A program made the translations under genes and the position numbers. A stretch of 64,000 bases of DNA from Manis javanica (lineage: Eukaryota; Chordata; Mammalia; Pholidota; Manidae). Positions 27,485 to 38,505 of this stretch are shown here, piece by piece (the first letter of the stretch is position 1; every line of letters starts with the position of its first letter). The notes below the pieces were generated by a model. That model was not told where the DNA came from. It searched no databases and saw only the letters and a list, made by a program, of their open reading frames with translations. The DNA lies in the NCBI RefSeq assembly GCF_040802235.1, contig NC_133172.1, forward strand, positions 58,597,613 to 58,661,612, read 5' to 3'.

Positions 27485-27695
27485 TATAAAGTGTCTGCTG
27501 TGTGCCAGGTACTGTGCTGGAGCTTTGATGTTATTTTAATTGCATTTTACAAGTGAGAAAAACTGGCTCAGAGAGGTAAAGTGACTTGCCCAAGGTCACA
27601 CAGCCAGGAAGTAGAATCACTTCACTGTAAGGAACCCAGATAGTCTGGCTCCAAAGCAGGGACACTTCCCACTGCACCAAGTGGCTGGTTACCTG
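27485..27695 (-). repeat. MIR SINE
   Basis: 'gtgtctgctgtgtgccaggt', 'ggctcagagaggtaaagtga' and 'cccaaggtcacacagccagg', ending 'cttcccactgcacca'. Near complete. Confidence 0.8.
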
Positions 27696-27699
27696 CAGA

Positions 27700-28255
27700 A
27701 GGGATTTTTTCCCAGTAACTAAAATTTTTATTTTAATTTTTAAAAAACACAGATTTTTAAAAAATTCGTAACACAAAAATGTCTAATCTTTACCCCAATA
27801 GTAGTAGTGATTTTAAAAAGAATGTTTGCTGTGGAAACTTTTCTCCATCATTCTATACATTCACTGGAGAATAGAGGAGTCACTACATGCTTGTTGTAAA
27901 TGAACCCCCAGCGGAGGGCCCGGGGGTTGCACCCAGGCTGCCGCAACACTGAACTGCAGAAGGTGTGTCCACTTCTACGTGGCGTTACCGGCCCCCTCTC
28001 CTCCTCGCTGACCCAGTGCCAGGGTGCCCGGCCACAGAGAGTGAATCTTGATTAGTGTAAGTCCTCCTCCCACTGATTGACAGGCTGGGCATGTGACCTG
28101 GAGCAGACCTAAGAGAAATAAGTTGGGTTGCCAGAGCCTTCCATGATGACCTGTGGCCACACATGAATCTTTCTCTTCTCTAAGTTCCAATACCCCTTAG
28201 TTTTGCCACCAAATATCTTTGCCCTGGACCATTCTTTGTCTCTCCCAGCTTGAAT
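27700..28255. other. Intergenic, AT-rich then mixed, no gene seen
   Basis: AT-rich low-complexity text at 27715-27775, then unclassified sequence. Confidence 0.5.
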
Positions 28256-28265
28256 TTTGCTGAGT

Positions 28266-28266
28266 T

Positions 28267-28293
<27 letters not shown>
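28266..28293. repeat. (AC)n microsatellite
   Basis: An uninterrupted run of about 14 AC units, long enough to be polymorphic. Confidence 0.95.
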
Positions 28294-28297
<4 letters not shown>

Positions 28298-28564
28298 AAG
28301 ATTAAAACTTATGGACTGTATTCAAAATATTTAATAACCAGAATGACATGGGCACTGGATGACAACTGGCCTGTGGTAAATACCAGCTGGATGTTGACCC
28401 CAAGTACACCCCATACTGTGGGCAACATGGGCTGTGTGCTGGGGCTATAGAGATAAATTATGCAAATTTATTGCTCTCAAGGCAGGCAATCCGGTAGCTT
28501 CTGTAAGAAAAAGTAGGCAATTCTAAAACAGGAATGTTTCACATTTTTCCCTGTAAACCTGAGG

Positions 28565-28690
28565 TTCCAACCTTGGCTGCAGGTTAGAGTCACAGGAATT
28601 TGTCTGGGCTCTGATTCAGCAGATCTGGGTTGGCATGGGCATGTGGGTTATAACAAAGAGCCATAGGTTGAGAATCTCTGCTTTCAACAA
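28565..28690. repeat. MER5A-like DNA transposon
   Basis: Begins 'ccaaccttggctgcaggtta' and ends 'ataggttgagaatctctg', the partly inverted ends expected of MER5A. Confidence 0.6.
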
Positions 28691-28869
28691 TTGATTCAGA
28701 AGCTGACTTTGTTGGCCAGAATTTATTCTTGAGCATCTGCCTGTAATACAACCATTTGACTATCCGTAGGAACAAGCCTATTAAAAGTTGCTTCCTTTTA
28801 TTTTTTTCTTTACTGCTTAGAAGGAAGAGGGTGTTTCGAGGAGGAAGAACGTGGGTGTGCTTCCGGGGC

Positions 28870-29253
28870 AACATGATGTCACAGAAATGCAAAAAGGAGG
28901 CAACCGGCCCCAAACGGAGTCACTGGTGCTAAACCCACATCACCGAACTGCAGCTTAAAACGTAATGTAGCGGAAGTTCCGACCTTTCCCTTGGAGTGTA
29001 ATCTTAACCAGTCTGTAATTTCCTGGTCTTTACCAGCGGGGTGATATTCCTGACTGACACCTCTTGTCTCTTAAAACAAGGTGACCTTGCCTGAAACATC
29101 CACCCTTTAACCCTTCTGCCTATAAAAGCCTTCCTCCCTGTGCAGCTTCTCTGACCTCAGAATTGGCTAGGTGGGATGCTGCCCAATTTGTGTATCATTG
29201 AATAAAGCCAATAGCTCTTCAAATTTACTTAGTTGAACTTTTTAAAAAAAACA
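28870..29253 (+). mobile_element. Candidate solo LTR with promoter and poly(A) signal
   Basis: Looks like an endogenous-retrovirus LTR read sense. A TATA box TATAAAAG is at 29121-29128 in a 'ctgcctataaaagccttcct' context. AATAAA follows 73 bp later at 29201-29206, with an AT-rich tail ending 'aaaaaacat'. The 5' boundary is not sharp and I see no clear target-site duplication or retroviral genes. Family unassigned. Confidence 0.55.
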
Positions 29254-29439
29254 TTTTGAAGGACAGAATCTCACAGACCCTAGAAAACTCAACAAAGTGA
29301 ATACCAGGACCCTAACGGGCATCTCTGCTGACCCTAAATTTGGTCAGATTAAAGTCCCAACGGTTAGCTCCCCAAGGCCATGCCACCACAGACAGAGCCA
29401 GAGTGCTGGCCAAAAGGAGGTAGAGGGTGCTTTCAGGCC

Positions 29440-29720
29440 TGCACAGTGTCTTCCAGCTTATAAATGCGGCGTTTTCTCGCCCCACATGGCTTTGCGCCGC
29501 AGGACCCTTCTCTCACCTCCTAGGGATCCCGATAGTCAGAGACCGCAACTCCCAGGAAACACCGGGGTCGGAAGTCGGGCGGCTGGCAATATAGTGGACG
29601 CACTATATTCTGGGAGATGTAGTCCACAGAGGCCGGAAGCTACCTGAGAGCGATGCATTCTGGGGAAGGTAGTTTTCAAGTCGTTTGATTGCCCCGCGTG
29701 GATACTGTGATCTCACCTGA
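29440..29720. promoter_or_regulatory. Candidate housekeeping-type promoter with three ZNF143/THAP11-like motifs
   Basis: CpG content is raised here compared with the flanks. GCAACTCCCAGGAA lies on + (about 29545-29558), TTCTGGGAGATGTAGT at 29608-29623, and TGCATTCTGGGGAAGGTAGT at 29654-29673. The last two are on the opposite strand to ACTACAnnTCCCAGAATGC. ETS-like CCGGAAG sits at about 29632. A good minus-strand splice donor (GGAG|GTGAGA, GT at 29516-29515) lies just to the left, as expected for a leftward transcript. No gene is recognised on either side. Confidence 0.5.
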
Positions 29721-29859
29721 GCCTAACGCAGCGGTAGGGGATTGACAGTGTTCGGATTTAGAGTTAAAATGTAGGATTTGTTTTTTGTCTGTCTCCGTCT
29801 CCAACATACAAGGAGAATAAGAGCTGTAACACTTCTGGGGTGGCAGGCAGGTCTGGATC

Positions 29860-30010
29860 AGTTATTTCTCGCTCAAGCTTCAGTACACAGGCTGCTTATC
29901 CTCCCTGAGCCTCTTGTTTCCTTATCTGTAAAATGGACAAACTAGTCATTCCACTTGGCAGGCTTGATAACACGGATCACGCAGCTAGCAAAGTGCTTAA
30001 CACATCCCTC
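29860..30010 (+). repeat. MIR SINE fragment
   Basis: 'tgagcctcttgtttccttat', 'ctgtaaaatggacaaact' and 'agcaaagtgcttaacaca'. Confidence 0.65.
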
Positions 30011-30249
30011 TTCTCTTTGAATAATAGCAGTTTACAGAGCAATGGGTGTGCTTTGAAACACAGCAAGAATTTTGTTCCAGGAGAGCACTTTGGTCTTCAT
30101 ATTTGGAAGGTAGGATTTCCTCCCAATTCCAGCCAAAGCTCATAAGTGTAAGGAAATCTTGTTATACGGAGGCTCAGCGAGGATGGGTGGCCCTCCTAGC
30201 CAGAACACAGTGAGATGAAAATTAGGAAATGAGACAAGCTTCCGGGGCA

Positions 30250-30975
30250 GGCATCCTCACGCAGTATTTGTGGGAGTATTGGTAACTACATCCTCTGTAG
30301 AGGGCAATTTGTGTAGGTGCAGTGGTTCCACTTCTAGGAGTTTATCCTGCAAACATACTGGATACTTTCAAGATGACAGAAGGTTAAGAATATTCATTGT
30401 AGCACTGTTATATAAAACGAATGATTGGAAATCACCTAGGCATCTATGGATAGAGGACTAGTTAAGTCAAGTGTGGTACCTCCATCGGCTGGAATACTGT
30501 GTTGCTATTTCAAACAATGAGGTGTAATATCACCTGTGTAACATTCCAGAGCAAAAAATGTTTAAACTAAATCTGTTGTGATGAAAGTACTGAAGAAATC
30601 TAAATTAATGGAATTTTGTGAAACTGGCTTAGACACTCAACACTGTCAGTGTCATGAAAGACAAAATAGGCTGGGGAACTGTTCTAGATTAAAGAAAACT
30701 AGAGACATGATTGTTGAGTTCAATGGATGGGCCTTAACTGGGGCCTGGATTTTATTTTTTTCTTTTATTTTTTTATTCCTTCTTTTTTTTTGGAGCCTGG
30801 ATTTTAAAAAAGGACTTCTTAATTAGACCCCTTGGGAGCAGTGGGGGAATGTGATTATGGGCTGCATATTAGTTAATAACATTGTATCAATATTGAGTTT
30901 CCTGAATGTGATCATTGTATTGTGGGTATATAGCAGCAAGTCCTTGGGAGGTACTGACTGAAGTATTTAGGACTG
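30250..30975 (+). repeat. L1M-like LINE fragment
   Basis: 'gcagtggttccacttctagg', 'cattgtagcactgttatata' and 'ctggaatactgtgttgct', then after a break 'gaatgtgatcattgtattgt' and 'gtactgactgaagtattta'. Sense old-L1 3' region, gapped. Confidence 0.55.
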
Positions 30976-31564
30976 AAATACTGACTCTTGGGCAGTTCAG
31001 AAAAAAGACTGGAAACAGACAAGCAAATGTGGCATATATTAATAATCAGGGAATCTAAGTTTTGAAATGTGGCTTTTCATTTTCCTGTTCTTGCAACTTT
31101 TTTTATGGTACTGAAATTTTTGAAGTAAAAAAAGAGGGAGGAAGAATAATGTGGAAGCCCCCATATACATTGATAGGGGAGAAGCATAAAAAAATACTGG
31201 TAAATTTTTTTAAAAGCCAGGTGAGAGCAGCCAGTGTAGAGTGCTGCCTTTTTGTGGAAATGCACAAAAGGCTGACCCTGGAAGGAGACACAAGGAAGAG
31301 GTGACAAAGGTGCCTCTGGGGAGGAGGGCCCAGCTGGGCGGAGGGGAGGTCTGGGAGTGGGAAGGAGACTTCTCACACCCTTTCAGACCTTTTGGATTTT
31401 GTATCGTAGGCATGTATAAACGATTCAAATAAAAAATACTAATAACTTCAAAAAAGGTTGTTTCTGGGAAAGCGCTTGTGGTCAGGAAACCCCAGACTGG
31501 CCCTCCCCTACTGCCCAGCTATAGACCTGATGGCAAACCCAAAACAGAAGGAAGGAAAATCAGT

Positions 31565-31690
31565 TACTTTCACATCCTTTCCCACAGCACATCCTCATCG
31601 CAACCCAGTGAGCCAGGCAGGTTTTACGGGGCCCATTTTACAGATTTGGAAAACAGGCTCCAAGAGTCTTAGCAGCTTGTGTAAATTCTG
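31565..31690 (-). repeat. MIR SINE fragment
   Basis: 'acatcctcatcgcaacccag' and 'gggcccattttacagatttg' are the reverse-complemented MIR 3' half. Confidence 0.6.
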
Positions 31691-31699
31691 AGCAAGACA

Positions 31700-33390
31700 C
31701 AGTCCCCAGCAGGGATTGACACTGTCTTTCCTGGGGACCCGGCCTGGCTCCTTCCTCCTGCGGGTGGCCTCCTCAAGCCCTGAGGGCTAGAGGCGAGGGC
31801 CTCGGGTGGGAGGGCGAGGGCGGAGGTGACTTCCAGGCTCCGGGTGTTCACTGAAGCTCGGCCCAGCTGCCTTCCTGCAGCGGCGTTTACACGGGGCTCT
31901 CCAGGCAGGAAACAGAAGTCGATGCTGGTGGCCCAGAGCATGGGTTTGATTTACATGTTCATGCGCAACTGGTTTGGGGGTTTATTTGGTGGGGCTAACT
32001 CAGCCCAACAACCTCCTTCCTCAGCCCGTTTGGCCTGCTGGTGCATCTCTGTAACCTTAAATAAAGTGGTCTTTAAAAAAAATTTTTTTTAATCATCAGA
32101 GACGTGGGCAAAGATGCACTGCTTCTGAGAGCGACAGACACAGCCATCAACGTCCCCCAGGAGGCCAATGCTGCATGCAGTGAAGGAACCCGCACAAGGA
32201 ACAGCAGAGTGCAATGGCCGATAAAACACAATAAACAGGTTTGCTGCATTTGCTGACCTAGAAAGATAGCCACAATATAGTAAAAAAAAAACAAAAACTG
32301 GTCCCATTTTAGAAAAAAAAATAGCTATAAGCATACGTATATATAGAGAGATGTATTTGAACAAACAGAAAAACAGCTTACAAAGTTAAATTATTTGACT
32401 AGAATGTAAAAATGGCATTTCATTTTCATTTCTTTGAAGATTAGGGAGGTTGACTGTTTTTTTTTAAGTTGGCCAATTGTGTTTCCTCTGGTGTGAGTTG
32501 CTGAAATATTACTGCTCCTTGATCTTCTGTCACAAGCAAATAGTGTAAAATTCTGGCACCATGTGTCATAAAGAGAGTTTCTGTTTAAAATTCCAACGCT
32601 TCCATTATGATGGTATCTTGGAAAAGAGGTTGCTGAACTTGAAGTGGAGGGCTCCAGTCTTAATGTAATGAATTATCCTGTGAGATAAAGAGTTCAGAAA
32701 AATAAAGGAGGATATTTCCTACACAAAGCATTACTCCTGTTTCTTCCCTTCTTTTAATTCTAGGATGTTCTTATAAAGTATGTTGTTGGGTTCTTGGTGA
32801 ATAGTGTGAAACTGGAGGTGGTTTTGATGTTTGAAAGGAAGAGTGACGGGAATGAAAGACTGACCACCAAGGCCAGGCTCAGGGTGAAGTGAGGGGGATG
32901 CCCAGGATGTGCTCAGTGAAAATGTCAGGAATTGCACACTTTAAGGATAGGCAAAATTGGAGGTGGTGTTCACGCAGGCACTTCACCCATGCCATTCAAG
33001 CCCCAGCCCTGTTGGCTGTCTCTTGGTGACAGAACAAAAGATCTGTGAACAGCTACTGTACTGCAAGGCTAAAGTGGTGATGAGTATTTCAGCAGAACTA
33101 GACTGGAGGGTGCAAGCAGCAGACAGACACACTAATTTTGCATCTGGGGCATGGCAGCAGAGTCTTGGCCTAGATGAAATGGTGTCCCAGACCCCTTGTT
33201 CTGGACTACTTGGCATGTTGGCCGTGCCTGCTTCCCAGGAGGTGTCTGAGTATTAGACATGCTACACCGGGGTTCACAGTGGACCTCAAGAGATGGGGAT
33301 CATTCATTTTTGTCCTTAAGAATTTTCTGATTCATTCTCCATTGATGATAGCAGCATGGCTGGTTTTCTCTGGACATGCCCTGTGTGCAG
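31700..33390. other. Intergenic, partly LINE-derived, no gene seen
   Basis: A minus-strand L1-like piece (cattttcatttctttgaaga at about 32418) and AT-rich sequence around 32270-32410. A 'ccttaaataaagtggtc' signal near 32055 may be the end of an unrecognised LTR. Nothing coding is supported. Confidence 0.45.
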
Positions 33391-33394
33391 CCTT

Positions 33395-33428
33395 TACCTG
33401 CTGCCAGCCCCTACCTGCTGCCAGCCCC
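33395..33428. repeat. 17-bp perfect tandem duplication
   Basis: TACCTGCTGCCAGCCCC occurs twice head to tail (33395-33411 and 33412-33428). Confidence 0.95.
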
Positions 33429-33493
33429 AGGTCCCGCCTCCCAGAGAAGGGAGGCAACCTGCAGGCCCTGGGTCCTCGGAGATCCCCTGACAT

Positions 33494-33638
33494 AACCCGA
33501 CATGATTGATGCTGACATTTTACCCAACTGGCTAGATGGGGCAGAGAGGCTATACACTGAAGAAAGGTGGGCTTCCTTGTCAACCTGAGCTTGAGAGCCA
33601 CACCTGCTGTAGGTGGAAAGCCAGGGGCTGCTGGGACA
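33494..33638 (+). repeat. Inverted-duplication arm 1 (145 bp)
   Basis: From 'aacccgacatga' to 'ctgctgggacag'. Its reverse complement recurs at 34963-35107 with about 7-9 mismatches (roughly 95% identity by eye). It matches no repeat family I know, and the conserved text shows no exon signals. A minus-strand MIR follows 35 bp later. Confidence 0.9.
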
Positions 33639-33669
33639 GGGAGGAGGCGGGGAACGGAGAGCTCCTGAC

Positions 33670-33895
33670 GTAACACAGCTGTCACTTATTAAACTCTTAC
33701 TGCGCACCAGGCATTGCATTTAGCACTTCACATCTAAAACCTCACTGAATTCTCATCACGGCCTTTAGAGGTAAGGACTCTGTTATCTCCAGGTTGCAGA
33801 TAAGGAAACTGGGGCCCGGAGAAGGTAAGCAACCTGTCTGACCACAGAACTAATAAACGGCAGAGCCAGTATTTGGACCCAAAACTCCAGGGCTG
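33670..33895 (-). repeat. MIR SINE
   Basis: 'cttactgcgcaccaggcatt', 'cagataaggaaactggggcc' and 'cggcagagccagtatttgga'. Near full length. Confidence 0.8.
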
Positions 33896-33899
33896 CTTT

Positions 33900-34650
33900 C
33901 TTCACTCCGAAGCTCCCCCCTCCTCCATTATTCATGACCTCTGAGCCCGCTGAGTGCTGGCCACTGCGTGAGGGTTTGCTCTGTCCCCGGCGCTGGACCT
34001 CTGGGCTCCCCAAGGCCGCAGGTCTGGAGGCCCTCAGAACTCTAGGGTATCAGGACATCACTGTGGGGTTAAAGCAGGTTCCATCTTCCCGGTGGGGGGA
34101 GGTTCCAAGAAGCTCAAGCCCAGCTTGTCCCCTTTTCCCCAAGGGGAGGCGGCAGTATGGGTTGGGACACGTCCTCTTTTCAAGTTCTTTCTCGCTGCTT
34201 CTGACCACTTCCTCTTCTCCCCGGGGTGGGGGCAGCCGTGGCCGCAGTAATGGCAGCCGTCCAGGCGGTGGCTGAGGAGGCCTCTGAGACCCTCTGGAAG
34301 GGCTCACCAGCTGGGCCGAGGGCACTTGTCCACCCGAGTTCCATCCCCGCCTCCCCAAGACCCCCTCCCGAGCGCAGCAGGTCCGGGGACAGGCTGCCTG
34401 AGCTCTCCCTCAGCCAGACCAAAAATGTGACTGCGGCTGGTCACCTCTCCATTCAGGCTCTACCCAGGCTGCATCCACTTCCTGCGACTTCCACTGAGGG
34501 CGTGGCCCAAGTCCAGTACCCCAGCCTGGACAGCCAGACCCCTTAGGATGCCCCGGAGGCGAGGCCCTCAGTCCTGGGTGGGGGCCCCGGTCCAGCACGG
34601 GGCACCTCAGCGATGAGCACCCCACACGGGCCGAGGAGCTGAGGCATGGC
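33900..34650. other. Intergenic GC-rich loop between inverted arms
   Basis: Includes a GC-rich stretch with an alanine/proline-rich open frame (34226-34546) that I do not regard as coding. No repeat is identified. Confidence 0.5.
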
Positions 34651-34654
34651 AGGA

Positions 34655-34887
34655 GGGTGGGTATCAAGAGATGGGGGTTCCAGGTCCGGCTCTGCCACTT
34701 GTTAACTGGGGCCCTGGGTGGGTTGCTTTTCCTCTCGGGGCCCTGGTTTCCTCATCTGCACAATGGGCATAAATAATAACACCTCTAAGGGTTGTTGTAT
34801 GAAATAAATGAGGTGCTTGATGTATTGGGCTAAACACAGAACCTTGTACACAGCAAGTGCTTAATAAAGGCATTAACTATTGTTAAG
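34655..34887 (+). repeat. MIR SINE
   Basis: 'gtccggctctgccacttgtt', 'gtttcctcatctgcacaatg', 'gggttgttgtatgaaataaa' and 'cagcaagtgcttaataaagg'. Near full length. It mirrors the MIR beside the other inverted arm. Confidence 0.85.
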
Positions 34888-34962
34888 CAGAGCCTGCAGC
34901 TGGCCTGCGCCATTCAGGAGGCCTCCCCGCCCCACTCCCTGCTGAGAACAACCAGTCCCAGC

Positions 34963-35107
34963 TGCCCCAGTAGCCCCCGGCTTTCCACCTACAGCAGGTG
35001 TGGCTCTCAAGCTCAGGTTGACAGGGAACCCCACCTTTCTCCAGTGTATAGCCTCTCTGCCCCATCTAGCCAGTTTGGTAAAATGTCAGCATCAGTCATG
35101 TCGGGTT
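34963..35107 (-). repeat. Inverted-duplication arm 2 (145 bp)
   Basis: Reverse complement of 33494-33638. The shared core runs from the 'ccacctacagcaggtgtggc' side to 'cagtcatgtcgggtt'. The arms enclose about 1.3 kb. Confidence 0.9.
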
Positions 35108-35144
35108 CCCCCAGCCCAGTGTGGTACCAAAGCCCTGGAGTGTT

Positions 35145-35745
35145 TTTTTTTTTCCTTTTTTTTTTATTGTGGTAAAATATACATAACATAAAATGACCCC
35201 TTTTCAGGTGGGCAGTTGAGTGGCATTCTCACAGTTCTGCAAACATCACCACTGTCAATCTCCAAAGTTTTCTCATCTTCCCAAACTGAAGCTCTGTCCC
35301 AATTTAACTCTAATCCCCGTTCCGCCTGGCACAGCCCCTGGCTACCACCATCTATTTTCTGTCTCCATCAGTTGGACTGCTCTACAGGCCTTGTATAAGT
35401 GGACTCCTACAGTACCTGTCCCCTTGTAACTGGCTTATTTCAACGGGCATGATGCCCTCAGGGTTCCTCCATGCTGTAGTGCGTGTCAGATTTTGCCTCC
35501 CTTTTATGGTTGAATAATATTTCATTGCATGCACAGACCACAATTTGTTTATCTTTTCAGCCATCCGTGGGCATTTGGGCTGCTGCCACACCTCGGCATT
35601 GTGAGTACTGCTGCTGTGCACATGGGTGTGCAAATATCTGTTCAGGTCCCTGCTTTCAGTTCTTTTGGGTGTATATCTAGAGGTGTAATTGCTGGGTTGT
35701 ATGTAATTCTGTTTGATTTTTTTTGAGGAACTGCCAAAATCCTGG
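35145..35745 (-). repeat. L1M LINE 3' end
   Basis: The T-tract, then 'tattgtggtaaaatatacat', 'ccctggctaccaccatctat', 'ggcttatttcaacgggcatg' and 'tggttgaataatatttcatt', through to 'tttgaggaactgccaaaatc'. About 600 bp of antisense L1. Confidence 0.85.
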
Positions 35746-35814
35746 GGTTTTAAGTAGGACCCAAATGTTGCCTGGGGAGGCCCCTCTGGCCATACTCTGG
35801 GCAGGGAGGTATGC

Positions 35815-36010
35815 AATCAGGAGCTGGACATCTTGGGTTCAAATCCTGGCTCTGCCACTCTCAGTGGCATGACCTTGGGCAAGGTACGTGCCTATTCTGT
35901 GCTTCGGTTTCCTCAGCTGTACGGTGGGATGAGGGCAGTGCCCACCTGCTGGGACTGCTGGTAATCAGAGTGTTTACTTAGAACAGTGGCCCGGCACAGG
36001 AAGCACTCTG
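35815..36010 (+). repeat. MIR SINE
   Basis: 'gggttcaaatcctggctctg', 'catgaccttgggcaaggtac' and 'ttcggtttcctcagctgtac'. Confidence 0.8.
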
Positions 36011-36019
36011 CTCACCGCT

Positions 36020-37480
36020 GTGTCTGTGGTCCTGCTGAGATCTGACCCTGCAGTCTTACTGCTTCCTGTTGCAGTGGCCCCACACCAGCCTGAGCCCTCT
36101 GCGGAGCACCCCTTTGGAACTAGCCCTGGTCCCTCCCTAGGACTCAGATTTCTTTTTCCCCTTTTCTGGGTCTCTGGGAATCTCCCTTCATTTGGAGGGG
36201 AGTTCCTCTCTCTCCCTGTTCATGGCTTAAGCTTTTGAAGTCAAAAGCCAGGAAGTAACGCCTTGAATGAACTCCGGGAGAGCTTGAGCCAGGACCAGCA
36301 GGGAAACGGAGGGCGCTGACCAGCAGGCCGGCATGGCACAGGCCAAGGGGAGGCCAGCCCGGGTCACTGTGTTTGCAGAACAGTGTGAATGTACTTCTTC
36401 TTTCCTTTGACCTTGACCGTTCCATCCCTAATGACTGGGTCCTGAGCTTTGGGAGGGGTAGGGGGAGCTGGAGACCAGGGAAGAGGCTCTGGGCCGGCAC
36501 ACAAGGAGCCAATGACGTGGTGCTTTCGTCTGGACGGGAGTTGCTGGGGGACTGGGCTTAGCAAGGGGTGGCGGTGGAGGTGAGATACCCCATCCCTGGA
36601 CCAGCAGCCGGGGCTCCACGGCTGGGCCCGGGGTAGTCTGGCCCTCCTCCGGCGGCGGAAGCTAAGCGGTCAGGATGGTGCAGGCTTGTCTGGTCTGGGG
36701 CCCCTCCCAGCTCCGGCCCCTGGGAGCTGCTTCTGTGGACCCGGGGTGACTCCAGGAAGAAGGTCAAGGCCAGACCTGACAGAGTGAGGACTTCGGGGAC
36801 CATGGGGACCACCCTGGGGGTCGATCCCGGGTCCTGGAGACCCGCTTCTAGGCTTGCCACCTCCACCTCTGACAGGAGGAGACAGAAGCCTCTGGGATGC
36901 CCCTCACTGGCCCCCTTCATTCCATTCCTTTCCTTTCCCATCCAGGTTTTCTCTGTTCCTTTCACTTCATACCAGGTGGTAGGTGGTTTGGAAATTCACA
37001 AAGCAGTGCACTTCCCTAGACAGTTTATCAACAACAAGGACCTTTAAGGAGTCAGCACTCTGTACCTGCTGTAGTGAATGACTTTTTGCACGGCCCTCTG
37101 GCAGAGGTCCCAGTGGGACCACTATTCCCCCAACACCTCATTTTCCCAGCATTGTCAGAGCAGGCCTGTCTTAAATACTTGCAGAGATCCCCCAAGAGGT
37201 GCTAATACCTGCTTTGGGGTATTAAACAGAATATGCCATAAAGATGCAGTAGACTGCCATGTAGAAATTGCCTGGCACTTGGTAGTTATTTAAAAATTAG
37301 GTATTGTTATTTTTTATTTTAAAAAGTTGTTATTATAGAAAAAGGGAAGACATTGCTTTTTAAAAAATATTTATAGAACACCTTCTATGCTCCAGGTACT
37401 GCCAGTTGGGATTCTGCCCTGGGAATCAAGCTGATTTTCCGAGCCTAGATCAGAAGCAGTGAGCCCCGCAAAGGCCATCA
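36020..37480. other. Intergenic, no gene seen
   Basis: GC-rich, single-copy-looking to about 36900, AT-rich at 37290-37370. An RFX-like ATCACCCTAGCAAC lies at 37477-37490. Confidence 0.5.
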
Positions 37481-37504
37481 CCCTAGCAACAGCACAGAGG
37501 GACG

Positions 37505-37670
37505 TGTAGGAGGAGGAAGAACCAGCTGTGCATCCTTAGGCAAGTTGCCTGGCCTCTCTGAGCCCTGTTTCCTGATCTGTGAAGTGAGGCTGGGAATCCC
37601 CCCTTCCCCTTCTATCGGGGTGAGGGTCAGATGAGATAAAACACACGGTCAGTCTTGACAAGGAGGAAAG
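37505..37670 (+). repeat. MIR SINE fragment
   Basis: 'catccttaggcaagttgcct' then 'gagccctgtttcctgatctg'. Confidence 0.65.
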
Positions 37671-37954
37671 TGCTGCCTGGCCAAGCAGAGAGGTGGCCAT
37701 CCATGGGAGATAAGCCCCCACCTGGGCCTATAACTGAAGCTCCTGCTCTCAGCAACTAAACCGTCCCCACTGAAGCTCTGCGACACCCCTCACGGAGACT
37801 CAGACTGCCCTCCCCCGGGCCATCTGGAGGGAAATGTTCACCAGGGCCATCCGAAGATGCCCATTCTCCTCGTGCCCTGGGTTAGAGTGCAGGCAGGCTT
37901 CGCCTCCAACCCGTCCCAGTCCACGCCGTGACTCCAGGCCAGTTGATGCCATCT

Positions 37955-37968
37955 GTTTCCATGGAGAC
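37955..37968 (+). promoter_or_regulatory. RFX X-box-like motif
   Basis: GTTTCCATGGAGAC, two mismatches from the palindromic X-box. A second RFX-like site lies about 480 bp upstream (37477-37490). Function is inference. Confidence 0.35.
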
Positions 37969-38254
37969 TAGGGACCATGACAGCATTTCTGGGAGGAAAA
38001 ATGGACTTCTTGTTCGACGGCACAGTGGGATTTTAGAGGTTGGGGAGGGTGGTGGTAAAGCAGAGTGGTAGAGCTGTCATTACTCCATCAGGACAAGGTA
38101 GAGGGTTGCCAAGCCCAGGGACAGTAAGGGAGCCCCAGTGGATGGGCAGCATTTCCTCTGGAGGGCCAACTGGATAATTCACCGCCTGCCGTCTGGCCTT
38201 TCCGGCAGAGCATAATGGGATCATGGTATAGGCTGCTGCTCCGTGTGCTTGCAG

Positions 38255-38505
38255 AGCATGCACGCATGGAGTGCACATTATGTGCCCCCACTGGCCCCGG
38301 TGATTTATAAGTTTACCTCCTTTAATCCTCACAATAGATGTGTAAGGCAGCTACTATTATTATCCCCCTTTTATGGATGAGGAAACTGAGGCAGAGAAGT
38401 TAAGTATTTTGCCCAAGGGCTTACAGTGGTGGGGCTGAGCCTAGACTCCAGCCCACGTTATCTGAAGCCAGACCTGTGCAGCTAACCCTCCGTATACTCT
38501 GGTGG
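38255..38505 (-). repeat. MIR SINE
   Basis: 'cctcctttaatcctcacaat', 'ctattattatcccccttttat' (first part), 'gaggaaactgaggcagagaa' and 'gggcttacagtggtggggct'. Near complete. A second, weaker minus-strand MIR follows at about 38595-38720. Confidence 0.8.

Noticed and set aside
29297-29647. 116-codon frame overlapping the candidate promoter
   Set aside because: Composition and overlap with the motif cluster argue against coding; no family recognised.
34226-34546. Alanine/proline-rich 106-codon frame in the inverted-duplication loop
   Set aside because: No recognisable domain or exon borders; GC-rich chance frame.
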